DNA of 64,000 nucleotides from Crossiella equi (GCF_017876755.1 NZ_JAGIOO010000001.1:4821786-4885785), one strand, 5' to 3'; shown: positions 42,609 to 52,691, numbered from the stretch's first letter. Program-made: numbers and translations. Notes: generated from the letters alone by a model not told the origin.

Positions 42609-43126
42609 GCCCGCTCCGAAGTCTCACTGGGCGCGCGCACGTGTTCGACCGCCTTGCGTGCCAGGCGTCGTTCGTCCACGTAGGCCAGCAGCCCATCCAG
42701 TTCACCCAGCGGCACCCACGCCACCTCGGTGACCTCCACGTCCTCGTCGGAAAGCTCTCCGCCCACCGCTTCCAGCAGGAAGTGGTGCACGGTCTTGTGT
42801 ACTCGGCGGTCCTCGGCGACGAACCAGTAGTCGATCGCCCCGAGCAGGGTCAGCACCCGTCCACGGATGCCGGTCTCCTCGGCGACCTCGCGGACGGCCG
42901 CCTGTTCGGCGGTCTCACCCTGCTCGATGTGGCCCTTGGGCAGCGACCACAGCAGCCGTCCTTTTCGATCAAGTCTGCCAATGAGCGCAGCGTGTTCGCG
43001 CGCGGCATCCACTACGAGCCCGCCCGCGGACACCTCGTCGACCGTACGCAGGCGTTTTCCCCGGTGACGGCGGGTCCGGGCGCCCGGTTCGGCGCCACCG
43101 GAGGTGCCGGACGACGACGGGGGCAT
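42605..43126 (-). CDS. Nudix hydrolase (MutT4-like)
   Basis: A 173-residue protein with a complete Nudix box, [23 protein letters not shown], for cleaving nucleoside-diphosphate-linked compounds with Mg2+. The exact substrate is unknown. The position opposite the CCA enzyme gene matches mycobacterial mutT4. ATG 43126 is used as the start; the divergent CCA gene begins 35 bases away, so both promoters lie inside or near the coding regions. Confidence 0.92.
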   Translation of the reverse strand: MPPSSSGTSGGAEPGARTRRHRGKRLRTVDEVSAGGLVVDAAREHAALIGRLDRKGRLLWSLPKGHIEQGETAEQAAVREVAEETGIRGRVLTLLGAIDYWFVAEDRRVHKTVHHFLLEAVGGELSDEDVEVTEVAWVPLGELDGLLAYVDERRLARKAVEHVRAPSETSERA

Positions 43127-43161
43127 GAACCTGATGGTAGTGGGCCGTAGGCTGGCTCCCC

Positions 43162-44643
43162 GTGTCCAGCACGTCAGTCCCCGCCGCCGCCAACCCGGTC
43201 GACCCCGTTCGCCTCGCACAGCAGAATGCGGTCGTGGAGCTCATGCGGATCGCCCCGGTCGCCGATGACCTCGCCCAGCGGTTCGCCGCCGCGGGGCACC
43301 GGTTGTTCCTGGTCGGCGGCAGTGTGCGCGACGCGCTGCTGGGGCGTCCGCTGACCGATCTGGACTTCACCACGGACGCGCGGCCGGAGCAGGTCAAGGC
43401 ACTGCTCAGCGGCTGGGCGGACGCGATCTGGGACACGGGTATCGCGTTCGGCACACTCGGCGCGGCCAAGCACGGCAGCACGGTGGAGATCACCACCTTC
43501 CGCGCCGACTCCTACGACCGGGTGACGCGCAACCCGGAGGTGGTCTTCGGCGACACGATCGAGGGCGACCTGGTCCGCCGCGACTTCACCGTCAACGCGA
43601 TGGCCGTGGAGCTGCCCGCCAAGACCTTCGTCGACCCCCACGACGGCTCGGCCGCGCTGCTCGCGCGCGTGCTGGACACCCCGGCCACGCCCGAGGAGTC
43701 CTTCGCCGACGACCCGCTGCGCATGCTGCGGGCCTGCCGGTTCGTCGCCCAGTTGGGCTTCGACGTGGCGCCCCGGGTGCTGGCCGCGATGAAGCAGATG
43801 GCCGGGGAGATCCAGCGCATCACCGCCGAGCGCGTGCAGGCCGAGCTGTCCAAGCTGCTGTGCGGCGCGCAGCCCCGGCGGGGCCTGGAGCTGCTGGTCG
43901 ACACCGGCCTGGCCGAGTTCGTGCTGCCCGAGGTGCCCGCGATGCGCCTGGCCATCGACGAGCACCACCAGCACAAGGACGTCTACCACCACTCGCTGGT
44001 CGTGCTCGACCAGGCGATCGCGCTGGAGGACGAGGACAACTCCCCCGACCTCGTGCTGCGCCTGGCCGCCCTGCTGCACGACATCGGCAAGCCGGACACC
44101 CGGCGGTTCGAGGCCGGTGGCGGGGTCAGCTTCCACCACCACGAGGTGGTCGGCGCGAAGATGGCCCGCAAGCGGCTGCGTGCGCTGAAATATTCCAAGG
44201 ACATCACCGAGAGCGTCTCGCAGCTCGTCTACCTGCACCTCCGCTTCCACGGGTACGGCAAGGGCGAGTGGACCGACTCGGCGGTGCGCCGCTACGTCAC
44301 CGACGCGGGCGAGCTGCTGCCCCGGCTGCACAAGCTGGTTCGCGCGGACTGCACCACGCGCAACCGGAAGAAGGCGGCCGCACTCCAGCGCACCTACGAC
44401 GACCTGGAGGTCCGCATCGACCGCATCGCGGCCGAGGAGGACCTGCGCGCGGTGCGCCCGGACCTCGACGGCAACGCGATCATGGCGCTGCTCGGCCTGC
44501 CGCCGGGCCCGCTGGTCGGCAAGGCGTGGCAGCACCTCAAGGAGCTGCGGCTGGACCGGGGACCGCTCGCGCCCGAGGACGCGGAGGCCGAGTTGCTCCT
44601 TTGGGCAAGGACACAGGGCATCGAACCACCCGACCGGGGCTAG
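43162..44643 (+). CDS. CCA tRNA nucleotidyltransferase
   Basis: A 493-residue nucleotidyltransferase that adds or repairs the 3' CCA of tRNAs. The head domain has [15 protein letters not shown] and the metal-binding DLDFTTDA; an HD domain ([30 protein letters not shown]) follows. Neither tRNA gene in this window encodes its CCA, so this activity is needed here. It starts at GTG 43162. The mycobacterial counterpart is called pcnA by history. Confidence 0.95.
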   Translation: MSSTSVPAAANPVDPVRLAQQNAVVELMRIAPVADDLAQRFAAAGHRLFLVGGSVRDALLGRPLTDLDFTTDARPEQVKALLSGWADAIWDTGIAFGTLGAAKHGSTVEITTFRADSYDRVTRNPEVVFGDTIEGDLVRRDFTVNAMAVELPAKTFVDPHDGSAALLARVLDTPATPEESFADDPLRMLRACRFVAQLGFDVAPRVLAAMKQMAGEIQRITAERVQAELSKLLCGAQPRRGLELLVDTGLAEFVLPEVPAMRLAIDEHHQHKDVYHHSLVVLDQAIALEDEDNSPDLVLRLAALLHDIGKPDTRRFEAGGGVSFHHHEVVGAKMARKRLRALKYSKDITESVSQLVYLHLRFHGYGKGEWTDSAVRRYVTDAGELLPRLHKLVRADCTTRNRKKAAALQRTYDDLEVRIDRIAAEEDLRAVRPDLDGNAIMALLGLPPGPLVGKAWQHLKELRLDRGPLAPEDAEAELLLWARTQGIEPPDRG

Positions 44644-44880
44644 TTTCTGCCGGTCAGGCTGCCCTTCAGCTACTTTCGGTGATCTCCTTCGAGGGCCTGG
44701 GCTGACTCGTTTGCGCTGGTCGCGGCCCGTCTTCCGGTCCGGAAACCTGGTCCATGCCCGTCTACCTGCGGCGGAGCTGTCTGGAAGGGCATAACGCGAT
44801 CAGCGGTTAGCGAGATGACAGCACCGTCGGTCACCATGAGTCTCCGAGGGATCTCGCTGAGCAGGGCATGGGGGTGCACT

Positions 44881-45300
44881 GTGCGGAAGTACAAGGTGTT
44901 GGTGAGCTCTGACGACTTGATAGTCGGCTTCGGGCTCAAGTCGATGGTGGCCGCCGACCCGGGGCTCGAGCTCGCTTCTGAGGGGGAGCAAGCCGACGTC
45001 GTGGTCGCCGACCTGCCCGACCTGGCTGACTGGCGGCTCGCGCGCATCGCGGGGCTGACCGTGCGCACGCCGGTGCTGGCGCTGATGGGCGTGGCACGCG
45101 TGCACCAGGCGGTGGGCCTGCTCCGGCGGGGCTTCCAGGGGGTGCTCTTCCACGAGACCTACACCCCGGAGAGCCTGGCCGACGCGGCGCGTTCGGTGGC
45201 CGCGGGCGAGCACGTGCTCGACCCGGTGCTGCACACGCCGGTGGTGCCCGGACCGCGTCAGGCGGTGCCGCTGCCGTCTGTGCGACTGGCCTGCGCCTGA
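44881..45300 (+). CDS. Stand-alone receiver-like domain protein (NarL/LuxR family without DNA-binding domain)
   Basis: A 139-residue protein resembling the receiver half of a NarL-type response regulator: YKVLVSSDDLIVGFGLKSMVAADPGLELAS, then the likely phospho-acceptor Asp in VVVADLPD and the helical region SLADAARSVAAGEHVLDPVL. The usual LuxR helix-turn-helix is absent; the protein stops after a Pro/Val-rich tail. The start is GTG 44881, with GGGGG upstream. No sensor kinase gene is near. Its last 43 bases overlap the end of the MFS gene on the other strand. Confidence 0.72.
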   Translation: MRKYKVLVSSDDLIVGFGLKSMVAADPGLELASEGEQADVVVADLPDLADWRLARIAGLTVRTPVLALMGVARVHQAVGLLRRGFQGVLFHETYTPESLADAARSVAAGEHVLDPVLHTPVVPGPRQAVPLPSVRLACA

Positions 45301-46604
45301 GGGCGGTCGACCAGCCGGTAGCAGACCGTGCCGAGCAGGTAGACCACGACGACGCCGAGCATCACACCGGTCGAGTGGCCGTCGGCCGGGACCAGCAGCG
45401 CGACGGTCCCGGCCGACACCACCATGCCCGCGTTGAACAGCGTGTCGGAGAGCGCGAACACGCGACCGCGTGCCTCGTCGGCGATATCGCGCTGGGTGGC
45501 CGAGTCCAGGCACAGCTTGACCACCTGGCCAGAGCCGATGATCAGGAACGACGCGACCAGCAGCGAGGGCAGCGACAGCGTCAGCGTGAGGCCGAGCTGG
45601 GTGAGCGCGGCCAGCACCAGCGACGTGGTGACCACGGCCCGGCGCCCGAACCGGGCGACCATCGGCGGCGTGATGAACGCGGCGGCCAGGATCGCGGTCC
45701 CGCCCGCGCCCGCGACCACGCCGACCCCGCCCATGCCCGCGGGCAGCCAGCCCAGGTCGTGGAAGGAGTTGCGCAGCAGCAGCACCCCGAGCAGGACCAG
45801 CGCGCCGTAGGCCAGCCGGTGCGCGACCAGCGCGACGAACCCGCCCGCCACGCTCGCGGTGCGCGCGGCCGCCCGCGCCCCGTCGACCAGCCCGTGCGCG
45901 ATGGCGACCAGCGCCCGCGACGGCTCGTTGACCTCGTGCGGGCCGAGCTGCCCGCGCCGGAAGCCCAGCACCAGCAGGCCGGAGACGATCGAGCCGAGGA
46001 CCGCGATCGCGGTGACCGTGCCGGATCCGGAGTCGCCCGCGCCGAGCAGTGCGCGCAGCCCGATGGCGCAGCCCGCGCCGAACACGGCCGAGCCCGCGCC
46101 GAGTGTCGAGGCCACCGCGTTGGCCTCGACCAGGTCGTCCTTGGTGACCAGGTGCGGCAGCGAGGCGGAGAGCCCGGCCAGCGCGAAGCGGCTGACGCCG
46201 AGGGTGAGCAGCGCGGCCACGTACAGCGGTACCCCGGTCAGCCCGCCGAGCACTGCCAGCGCGGTGAGCAGCACCAGCACGCCGCGGACCACGTTGGACA
46301 GCAGCAGGACCTGCCTGCGGTCCCAGCGGTCCAGCAGCGCGCCCGCGAACGGCCCGACGATCGAGTACGGCAGGAACACCACGGCGAACCCGGCGGCCGC
46401 GGCCAGCGGGTCGGCCGCGCGTTCGGGGTTGAACAGCACGGCACTGCCGAGCCCGGCCTGGAACACCCCGTCGCCCCACTGCGCGGTGAACTTGACGGCG
46501 ATGAGGCGGAAGAAAGCGGGATTGGTCACGAGGTGCCGCAGTCCCGCCCGCACGCTGTGCGGGGATCGACCAGCTTCGGCCGGGCTGCTGGAGGCCGTCT
46601 GCAC
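45258..46604 (-). CDS. MFS transporter
   Basis: A 448-residue major facilitator protein with about 12 helices. The motif between helices 2 and 3 reads GALLDRWDRRQVLLLSNVVRG, close to the family A-motif, and MVARFGRRAVVTTS recurs in the second half. It resembles enterobactin-exporter/macrolide-efflux type MFS proteins of actinobacteria. The substrate is unknown. It starts at GTG 46604 and is divergent from yqgE across about 100 bp. Confidence 0.88.
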   Translation of the reverse strand: MQTASSSPAEAGRSPHSVRAGLRHLVTNPAFFRLIAVKFTAQWGDGVFQAGLGSAVLFNPERAADPLAAAAGFAVVFLPYSIVGPFAGALLDRWDRRQVLLLSNVVRGVLVLLTALAVLGGLTGVPLYVAALLTLGVSRFALAGLSASLPHLVTKDDLVEANAVASTLGAGSAVFGAGCAIGLRALLGAGDSGSGTVTAIAVLGSIVSGLLVLGFRRGQLGPHEVNEPSRALVAIAHGLVDGARAAARTASVAGGFVALVAHRLAYGALVLLGVLLLRNSFHDLGWLPAGMGGVGVVAGAGGTAILAAAFITPPMVARFGRRAVVTTSLVLAALTQLGLTLTLSLPSLLVASFLIIGSGQVVKLCLDSATQRDIADEARGRVFALSDTLFNAGMVVSAGTVALLVPADGHSTGVMLGVVVVYLLGTVCYRLVDRPQAQASRTDGSGTA

Positions 46605-46707
46605 ACACCCAGCGTACGGGTCCGACCACGCCGCGCGGCACCCCGCTCCACCTGGGCTGGGTGGCTGTCGGTGCGGTGCGGCGAACGGTGCAGCCGCGAG
46701 TGGGATC

Positions 46708-47289
46708 ATGTGCGCTGTGTCTTCTGACGCCGAAGTCGAGCCGGGCACCCTGCTGGTGGCCACGCCGGGCCTGCTCGACCCCAACTTCCGTCGCACGGTG
46801 GTCTACATCATCGACCACCGCGACGAGGGCACGCTCGGCGTCGTGCTGAACCGGCCGAGCGAGGTCGCGGTCGTGGACGTGTTACCGGGCTGGGCAGAGC
46901 ACGCCTCGCGGCCGCCCGCGGTGTTCGTCGGCGGGCCGGTGGAGCAGAAGACGGCCCTGTGCCTGGCCACGCTCAAGGCGGGCGAGGACGTGGAGACCAT
47001 GGACGGCGTGATCGGCGTGCGTGGTCCGGTGGCCCTGGTCGACCTGGACTCAGACCCCGAGGAGCTGGCGCCGCGCATGCGCGGGCTGCGGGTCTTCGCC
47101 GGGTACTCCGGGTGGAGCGAGGGGCAGCTCGACGACGAGATCGAGCGCGGGGACTGGATCGTGGTGCCCGCGCTGCCGGATGACGTGCTCACGCCGCCGA
47201 AGGTGGACCTGTGGGGCCGGGTGCTGCGCCGTCAGGGCATGCCGCTGTCGCTGCTGGCCACGCACCCGGTGGACATCAAGAGGAACTAG
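46708..47289 (+). CDS. YqgE/AlgH family protein
   Basis: A 193-residue cytoplasmic protein of the UPF0301 family: GTLLVATPGLLDPNFRRTVVYIIDHRDEGTLGVVLNRPSEV, FVGGPVEQKTALCL and FAGYSGWSEGQLDDEIERGDWIV. Its molecular function is unresolved. ATG 46708 is used; a GTG three codons later is possible. Its last 14 bases overlap the SdpI-like gene tail to tail. Confidence 0.93.
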   Translation: MCAVSSDAEVEPGTLLVATPGLLDPNFRRTVVYIIDHRDEGTLGVVLNRPSEVAVVDVLPGWAEHASRPPAVFVGGPVEQKTALCLATLKAGEDVETMDGVIGVRGPVALVDLDSDPEELAPRMRGLRVFAGYSGWSEGQLDDEIERGDWIVVPALPDDVLTPPKVDLWGRVLRRQGMPLSLLATHPVDIKRN

Positions 47290-47716
47290 CCGCGCCCAGC
47301 TTGGAGCAGAAGCCGCCGCAGCCCGCGCAGCCCGAGGTGGGCTTCGGGTCGGGCAGGGCGTCGGCCGCGTGGTGGCCGAGCATGCCGCCCGCGGCCGCGA
47401 TCAGCACCGCGCCGACCAGGCTGATGATGAGGATGGTCATGTAGAGGCCGGCCTCGGTGAGCGGCGCGGTGACCAGCCCGCTGATCGTGATCAGCATCCC
47501 CGCGACCAGCAGCGGCAGGCCCGCCACCTTGTTGGCCAGCGCGAACGCCTCGTCGCTGCGCATGGTGCGCGCGGTGCGCACGCCGAACCACGGGTTGCGG
47601 GTCAGCGTGCCGCGCATGCCGCGCAGCCCCACGACAGCCACCGCCAGCCCGGCGGCCACGAGCACGAAGGTCAGGGCGATCCTGGGCACGATGGCGATGA
47701 CTGCGATCTGCTCCAC
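47276..47716 (-). CDS. SdpI-like membrane protein with C-terminal cysteine motif
   Basis: A 146-residue protein with four hydrophobic helices and the SdpI/DUF1648-type core RNPWFGVRTARTMRSDEAFALANKVAG. SdpI in Bacillus gives immunity to the SdpC toxin, but actinobacterial relatives have no defined role. After the last helix come a GHHAADALPDP stretch and GCAGCGGFC, which could bind a metal. The start is GTG 47716. It is divergent from the esterase-like gene and overlaps yqgE at its end. Confidence 0.8.
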   Translation of the reverse strand: MEQIAVIAIVPRIALTFVLVAAGLAVAVVGLRGMRGTLTRNPWFGVRTARTMRSDEAFALANKVAGLPLLVAGMLITISGLVTAPLTEAGLYMTILIISLVGAVLIAAAGGMLGHHAADALPDPKPTSGCAGCGGFCSKLGAASSS

Positions 47717-47791
47717 CCCTTGAGGGTAAGCGTCCTGATTGAGCGATCTGGCGGCTACCTCTCCGCAACTGTTGTGAGGTGTGCTGCACAC

Positions 47792-48889
47792 ATGTTCGTA
47801 CGACTCACCACCGCCGGTGCTCTCACCGGTGCTCTCGTGCTCGGGCTCACCACCCCTGTGATCGCCGAAACCGCTGGTCAGCGGGTTCGGCTGGTGTCCG
47901 AGCAGGTGATCGGGAAGATCACCTTCCAAGGCACGACGGTGGGCGGGCTGTCCTCCATCGACTACGACCGCCGCACCGGCGAGTACGTGCTGATCTGCGA
48001 CGACCGTTCCGAACGGCAGCCCGCGCGCTTCTACACGATGCGGCGCGGCGCGAACGGCTTCGAGCTCACCGGCACGCACCCGCTGCTCCGGAAGGACGGC
48101 TCGACCTACCCCTCGTTCTCGCTGGACACCCCGGACCCGGAGGAGCTGCGGATCGACCCGCGGACCGGGCAGTACTGGTGGACCAGCGAGGGCGACCGGC
48201 TGCCACCGCTGACCATCGACCCCTCGCTGCGGCGCGCGCAGCGGGACGGCTCGTACGCCGGGTCGGTCCCGGTGCCCGCGAACGTGCGGATGTCGCTGGC
48301 CGAGCGCGGGCCGCGCCGCAACGAGGCGCTGGAGAGCCTGGCCTTCGCGGCGGGCGGCTCGCTCGTGGTCACCGTCGTGGAGGGACCGCTGATCCAGGAC
48401 GGCGTCTCGCCGACGCCGCAGGTCGGCGGGCTGAGCAGGATGTCCGTGCAGACCCGGTCCGGGCACCTGCTCTCCCAGTACGCCTACCCGGTGGACAAGG
48501 TCTTCGCCGAGCCGGTCCCGGCGGGCAGCTTCGCCAACAACGGCGTGGTGGCGATCCTGCCGGTGGAGGAGCAGGACGCCACCAGGTACCTGGTCATGGA
48601 GCGCTCGTTCGTCACCGGTGTGGGCAACTCCGTGCGCATCTACGAGATCAACACCTCCGGGGCCACCGACGTGAAGGACGTCGACTCGCTGGCCGGGCGG
48701 AAGGTGCGTCCGGTGCACAAGAAGCTGCTGGCTGACCTGGGCGGACTCGGCCTGTCCACTGTGGACAACGTGGAGGGGCTGACCTGGGGTCCGCGCCTGC
48801 CCTCCGGGGAGCGCAGCCTGGTGCTCGTCAGCGACGACAACTTCTCCGCCACGCAGGTCAGCCAGCTGATCACTCTCGCGGTGCGCTAG
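47792..48889 (+). CDS. Secreted esterase-like phytase family protein
   Basis: A 365-residue exported protein with a Sec signal peptide (cleavage expected after TPVIAE or near residue 28). The mature part matches the 'esterase-like activity of phytase' beta-propeller pattern: GGLSSIDYDRRTGEYVLICDDRS, PEELRID...WTSEG, ESLAFAAGG, VEGLTWGP and LVLVSDDNFS. The substrate is not known, and acidic metal-binding motifs typical of the fold are present. Its stop codon forms part of the likely -10 hexamer of the leuS leader. Confidence 0.88.
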   Translation: MFVRLTTAGALTGALVLGLTTPVIAETAGQRVRLVSEQVIGKITFQGTTVGGLSSIDYDRRTGEYVLICDDRSERQPARFYTMRRGANGFELTGTHPLLRKDGSTYPSFSLDTPDPEELRIDPRTGQYWWTSEGDRLPPLTIDPSLRRAQRDGSYAGSVPVPANVRMSLAERGPRRNEALESLAFAAGGSLVVTVVEGPLIQDGVSPTPQVGGLSRMSVQTRSGHLLSQYAYPVDKVFAEPVPAGSFANNGVVAILPVEEQDATRYLVMERSFVTGVGNSVRIYEINTSGATDVKDVDSLAGRKVRPVHKKLLADLGGLGLSTVDNVEGLTWGPRLPSGERSLVLVSDDNFSATQVSQLITLAVR

Positions 48890-48899
48890 CCTTGACCCC
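48887..48899 (+). promoter_or_regulatory. Probable -10 element for a leaderless leuS leader transcript
   Basis: TAGCCT (48887-48892) fits the actinobacterial TANNNT -10. It stands seven bases before the GTG of the leader peptide, the spacing seen in leaderless mRNAs. The TAG is also the stop codon of the upstream gene. Confidence 0.5.
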
Positions 48900-48938
48900 G
48901 TGAGCACGGCCCACCTGCTTCTTAGCCAGCCGCGCTGA
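48900..48938 (+). CDS. leuS leader peptide
   Basis: A 12-codon frame, GTG to TGA, reading MSTAHLLLSQPR. Three consecutive Leu codons (CTG CTT CTT) include two CTT codons, which are rare in such a GC-rich genome. It is followed by a pause-type hairpin and a terminator before leuS, the layout of classical ribosome-mediated attenuation. Leader peptides with attenuators have been predicted before leuS in some Streptomyces. Confidence 0.85.
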   Translation: MSTAHLLLSQPR

Positions 48939-48959
48939 CCCACCAGCGGTCCGCGCGGC
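48929..48959 (+). promoter_or_regulatory. Pause/anti-structure hairpin of the leuS attenuator
   Basis: GCCGCGC (48929-48935) pairs with GCGCGGC (48953-48959), extended by GACC with GGTC. The left arm lies over the last codons of the leader, so ribosome position would decide whether it forms. Confidence 0.65.
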
Positions 48960-48961
48960 AA

Positions 48962-48994
48962 CCCCTCATGCCCATCCCGGGCTGAGGGGTTTTT
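48962..48994 (+). terminator. leuS attenuator terminator
   Basis: CCCCTCA (48962-48968) pairs with TGAGGGG (48983-48989), with an inner GCCC/GGGC stem and one bulged base. TTTTT follows. It lies 37 bases upstream of the leuS start, so it ends transcription before leuS unless the leader ribosome stalls. Confidence 0.85.
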
Positions 48995-49031
48995 GGTTGT
49001 CAGGGGCAGGCAAACACGACAGGACATGAAC

Positions 49032-51866
49032 ATGAGCACGGAACAGGACGCCGTACCGGCGCACCGTTACACCGCCGCCATGGCAGGCGAGATCGAGCGC
49101 CGCTGGCAGGACCGCTGGGAGGCCAGCGGCACCTTCCACGCACCGAACCCGGTCGGCTCGCTCGCGGGTGAGGGTGAGGTGCCCGCCGACAAGCTGTTCG
49201 TGCAGGACATGTTCCCGTACCCGTCCGGGGCCGGGCTGCACGTCGGGCACCCGCTGGGCTTCATCGGCACCGACGTCTTCGCCCGCTACCACCGCATGAC
49301 CGGGCGCAACGTGCTGCACACGATGGGCTTCGACGCCTTCGGCCTGCCCGCCGAGCAGTACGCGGTGCAGACCGGGCAGCACCCCCGGAAGACCACCGAG
49401 GAGAACATCCAGACCTACCTGCGCCAGATCCGCAGGCTGGGGCTGGGCCACGACGAGCGCCGCCGCATCTCCACGATCGACCCGGGCTACTACAAGTGGA
49501 CCCAGTGGATCTTCCTGAAGATCTACAACTCCTTCTACGACACCTCGGCGGGCAAGGCGCGCCCGATCAGCGAGCTGGAGGCCGAGTACGCCTCCGGTGC
49601 CCGGCCGCTGCCGGACGGCCGGAACTGGGCCGAGCTGAGCGCGGCCGAGCAGGGCAAGGTCGTGGACTCGCAGCGCCTGGCCTACCTGTCCGAGGCGCCG
49701 GTCAACTGGTGCCCCGGCCTGGGCACCGTGCTGGCCAACGAGGAGGTCACCGCGGACGGCCGCAGCGAGCGCGGCAACTTCCCGGTGTTCCGCCGCAACC
49801 TGCGCCAGTGGATGATGCGGATCACCGCGTACTCCGACCGCCTGGTCGACGACCTGGACCGCCTGGACTGGCCGGAGAAGGTCAAGTCCATGCAGCGCAA
49901 CTGGATCGGCCGCTCGCACGGCGCCCGCGTCCGGTTCTCGGTCGGTGACCAGCACATCGAGGTGTTCACCACCCGGCCGGACACGCTGTTCGGCGCCACC
50001 TACATGGTGCTGGCGCCCGAACACCCGCTGGTCGACGTGATCGCCGCGCGCGAGTGGCCCGAGGGTGTCGACCCGCGCTGGACCGCCGGGGCGCCGACGC
50101 CGCTGGAGGCCATCAACACCTACCGCCTGGCCGCGGCCCGCAAGTCCGAGCTGGACCGGCAGGAGAACAAGGAGAAGACCGGCGTCTTCGTCGGCGTGCA
50201 CGCGGTCAACCCGGTGAACGGCAAGCCGGTCCCGGTGTTCATCGCCGACTACGTGCTGATGGGCTACGGCACCGGCGCGATCATGGCCGTGCCCGGCCAG
50301 GACAGCCGCGACTGGGACTTCGCCACCGAGTTCGGCCTGCCGATCGTGCGCACGGTGCAGCCGTCGGAGGGCCATGAGGACGGTCCGTTCCTGGGCGACG
50401 GCCCGGCGATCAACTCGGAGTTCCTGAACGGCCTGGGCGTCGACGAGGCCAAGAAGACGATCATCGAGTGGCTGGCCGAGCGCGGGTTCGGCGAGGGCAC
50501 CGTGCAGTACAAGCTGCGCGACTGGCTGTTCTCCCGCCAGCGCTACTGGGGCGAGCCGTTCCCGGTGGTCTACGACGCGGACGGGCGCGCGCACGCGCTG
50601 CCGGAGTCGATGCTGCCGATCGAGCTGCCCGAGGTCGACGACTACTCGCCGAAGACCTTCGACCCGGAGGACGCCAACTCCGAGCCGTCGCCGCCCCTGT
50701 CCCGCGCGGACGAGTGGGTCACCGTCGAGCTGGACCTGGGCGACGGCGTGAAGCCGTACCGGCGCGACACCAACACCATGCCGAACTGGGCCGGTTCCTG
50801 CTGGTACCAGCTGCGCTACGTCGACCCGGACAACGCCGAGCGCTTCGTCGACCCGGCCAACGAGGAGTACTGGCTGGGCCCGCGCCGGGCCGAGCACGGC
50901 GCGCAGGACCCGGGCGGTGTCGACCTGTACATCGGCGGCGTGGAGCACGCGGTGCTGCACCTGCTGTACTCGCGGTTCTGGCAGAAGGTGCTGTTCGACC
51001 TGGGCGAGGTCAGCTCGGACGAGCCGTACCGCAGGCTGTTCAACCAGGGCTACATCCAGGCCTACGCCTACACCGACGCGCGCGGCGCCTACGTCAACGC
51101 GGCCGAGGTGGAGGAGCGGGACGGCAAGTACTTCTGGCAGGACCAGGAGGTCAACCGCGAGTACGGCAAGATGGGCAAGAGCCTGAAGAACGTCGTCACC
51201 CCGGACGAGATGTGCGACAACTACGGGGCCGACACCTTCCGCCTGTACGAGATGTCCATGGGCCCCATGGAGCTGTCCCGCCCCTGGGCCACCAAGGACG
51301 TCGTGGGCGCGCAGCGCTTCCTGCAGCGACTGTGGCGCAACGTGGTCGACGAGAACACCGGCGAGCTGCGGGTCACCGACGAGGCCCCGGATGAGGCCAC
51401 GCTGCGCCTGGTGCACAAGACCATCGCGGGCGTCCGCGAGGACTACGAGAACATGCGGTACAACACCGCGGCGGCCAAGCTGATCGAGCTGAACAACCAC
51501 CTGACCAAGGAGTTCGGCACCACCGCGGGCACCCCGCGCGCGGCGGCCGAGCCCCTGGTCCTGATGCTGGCCCCGCTGTGCCCGCACCTGGCCGAGGAGC
51601 TGTGGACCAAGCTGGGCGGGGAGGCCTCCCTGGCCCACGGCCCGTTCCCGGTCGAGGACGAGCAGTACCTGGTCGAGGACACCGTCGAGTACCCGGTCCA
51701 GGTCAACGGCAAGCTGCGGTCCAAGGTCGTCGTCGCCGCCTCCGCGGGCCAGGACGAGATCAAGGCCGCCGTGCTGTCGGACGAGAAGATCACCGCCCTG
51801 CTGGACGGCGGCACCCCGCGCAAGGTCATCGTGGTGCCCGGCCGGCTGGTGAACCTGGTCGTCTAG
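49032..51866 (+). CDS. leuS: Leucyl-tRNA synthetase
   Basis: A 944-residue class I synthetase that charges tRNA-Leu. The HIGH-type motif is [16 protein letters not shown], the KMSKS-type motif is GKMGKSLKN (MGKS here), and an editing domain with [20 protein letters not shown] lies between. ATG 49032 is chosen over ATG 49026 for better spacing from AGGA; both are in frame. It is controlled by the leader-peptide attenuator upstream and ended by the long palindrome at 51882. Confidence 0.97.
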   Translation: MSTEQDAVPAHRYTAAMAGEIERRWQDRWEASGTFHAPNPVGSLAGEGEVPADKLFVQDMFPYPSGAGLHVGHPLGFIGTDVFARYHRMTGRNVLHTMGFDAFGLPAEQYAVQTGQHPRKTTEENIQTYLRQIRRLGLGHDERRRISTIDPGYYKWTQWIFLKIYNSFYDTSAGKARPISELEAEYASGARPLPDGRNWAELSAAEQGKVVDSQRLAYLSEAPVNWCPGLGTVLANEEVTADGRSERGNFPVFRRNLRQWMMRITAYSDRLVDDLDRLDWPEKVKSMQRNWIGRSHGARVRFSVGDQHIEVFTTRPDTLFGATYMVLAPEHPLVDVIAAREWPEGVDPRWTAGAPTPLEAINTYRLAAARKSELDRQENKEKTGVFVGVHAVNPVNGKPVPVFIADYVLMGYGTGAIMAVPGQDSRDWDFATEFGLPIVRTVQPSEGHEDGPFLGDGPAINSEFLNGLGVDEAKKTIIEWLAERGFGEGTVQYKLRDWLFSRQRYWGEPFPVVYDADGRAHALPESMLPIELPEVDDYSPKTFDPEDANSEPSPPLSRADEWVTVELDLGDGVKPYRRDTNTMPNWAGSCWYQLRYVDPDNAERFVDPANEEYWLGPRRAEHGAQDPGGVDLYIGGVEHAVLHLLYSRFWQKVLFDLGEVSSDEPYRRLFNQGYIQAYAYTDARGAYVNAAEVEERDGKYFWQDQEVNREYGKMGKSLKNVVTPDEMCDNYGADTFRLYEMSMGPMELSRPWATKDVVGAQRFLQRLWRNVVDENTGELRVTDEAPDEATLRLVHKTIAGVREDYENMRYNTAAAKLIELNNHLTKEFGTTAGTPRAAAEPLVLMLAPLCPHLAEELWTKLGGEASLAHGPFPVEDEQYLVEDTVEYPVQVNGKLRSKVVVAASAGQDEIKAAVLSDEKITALLDGGTPRKVIVVPGRLVNLVV

Positions 51867-51881
51867 GACGGTCGTGAACGT

Positions 51882-51918
51882 GCGGGGCCCGCGGGTGGTG
51901 ACCACCCGCGGGCCCCGC
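51882..51918. terminator. 37-bp palindrome between leuS and tetR
   Basis: Eighteen perfectly paired bases on each side of a single central G (51882-51899 with 51901-51918). It lies between convergent genes and acts as a terminator for both. Confidence 0.85.
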
Positions 51919-51923
51919 GCCGT

Positions 51924-52673
51924 TCAGGGGCCTTCCTGCACCAGGCTGATCTCCCGGGCCAGTTCGGTGATCATCGACTCGAACAGCGTCTCCGCGTTGG
52001 TCAGGGCGAAGGGGAAGCGGCCGAAGACCTCCAGGGCCACGTGGCCGTAGAGGCGGACCCAGACCTTGAAGATCAGGTGGACCGTGGACAGTCCCAGGCG
52101 GTCCTCGGGCAGGGTGATGCCGTTGTCCGCCAGGGAGCGGAGGAGGTCGTCGCGGTAGCCGCGCAGGTCGGCTTCCAGGGCTTCCGGGACCTCGCCGGTG
52201 CCCGCGGCCAGGGTGGTGTTCTCGGCCAGCATCTTGCCCGCGACGTTGAGGAAGACCTTGCCGAACTGGTCCTCACCCAGGGTCTTGCGGCCGCCGCGCT
52301 CGCTGTTGTTGACCGCTTGCTCCGGGCTGGCGAAGACCAGGGTGAACTCCTGGGGGTGGGCCAGGGACCAGTGGCGGAAGGCGCGGAAGATGGCGAAGAC
52401 CTGGCCCAGCATGTCGCCCGGTTCGACCGCCGCCAGGCGCGGCTGGATGTAGTCGGCCATGTCCGTGCAGATGTCCTCGCACAGCTGGCGCAGCAGGTCC
52501 TCGCGCGAGTCGTAGTAGCGGTACAGCGCCGGGGCGGTGATGCCCAGCTCGCGGGCGATCGCGCGCAGGGTCACCGAGTCGCGCCCGTGTCCCACTAGCA
52601 GGCGACGGGCCGTGGCGCGGATGTCTCGCTCTGTGTGAGCACGGAGCCGTTCGCGCCGGGTGGCCTCCGTCAT
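51924..52673 (-). CDS. TetR family transcriptional regulator
   Basis: A 249-residue regulator. The N-terminal helix-turn-helix is IRATARRLLVGHGRDSVTLRAIARELGITAPALYRYYDSREDLLRQL; the C-terminal half is the ligand-binding domain, similar to the TetR_C group with FTLVFASPEQ. It is divergent from the MMPL exporter, and two operator-like palindromes fill the shared gap. It therefore probably represses both itself and the exporter. The ligand is unknown. Confidence 0.92.
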   Translation of the reverse strand: MTEATRRERLRAHTERDIRATARRLLVGHGRDSVTLRAIARELGITAPALYRYYDSREDLLRQLCEDICTDMADYIQPRLAAVEPGDMLGQVFAIFRAFRHWSLAHPQEFTLVFASPEQAVNNSERGGRKTLGEDQFGKVFLNVAGKMLAENTTLAAGTGEVPEALEADLRGYRDDLLRSLADNGITLPEDRLGLSTVHLIFKVWVRLYGHVALEVFGRFPFALTNAETLFESMITELAREISLVQEGP

Positions 52674-52691
52674 AGTTCACCCCTTCGGGTT

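Noticed and set aside
48741-48768. Consensus DnaA box TGTGGACAA in the esterase-like gene
   Set aside because: It lies inside a conserved coding stretch (STVDNVEG) and stands alone, so it is probably incidental.
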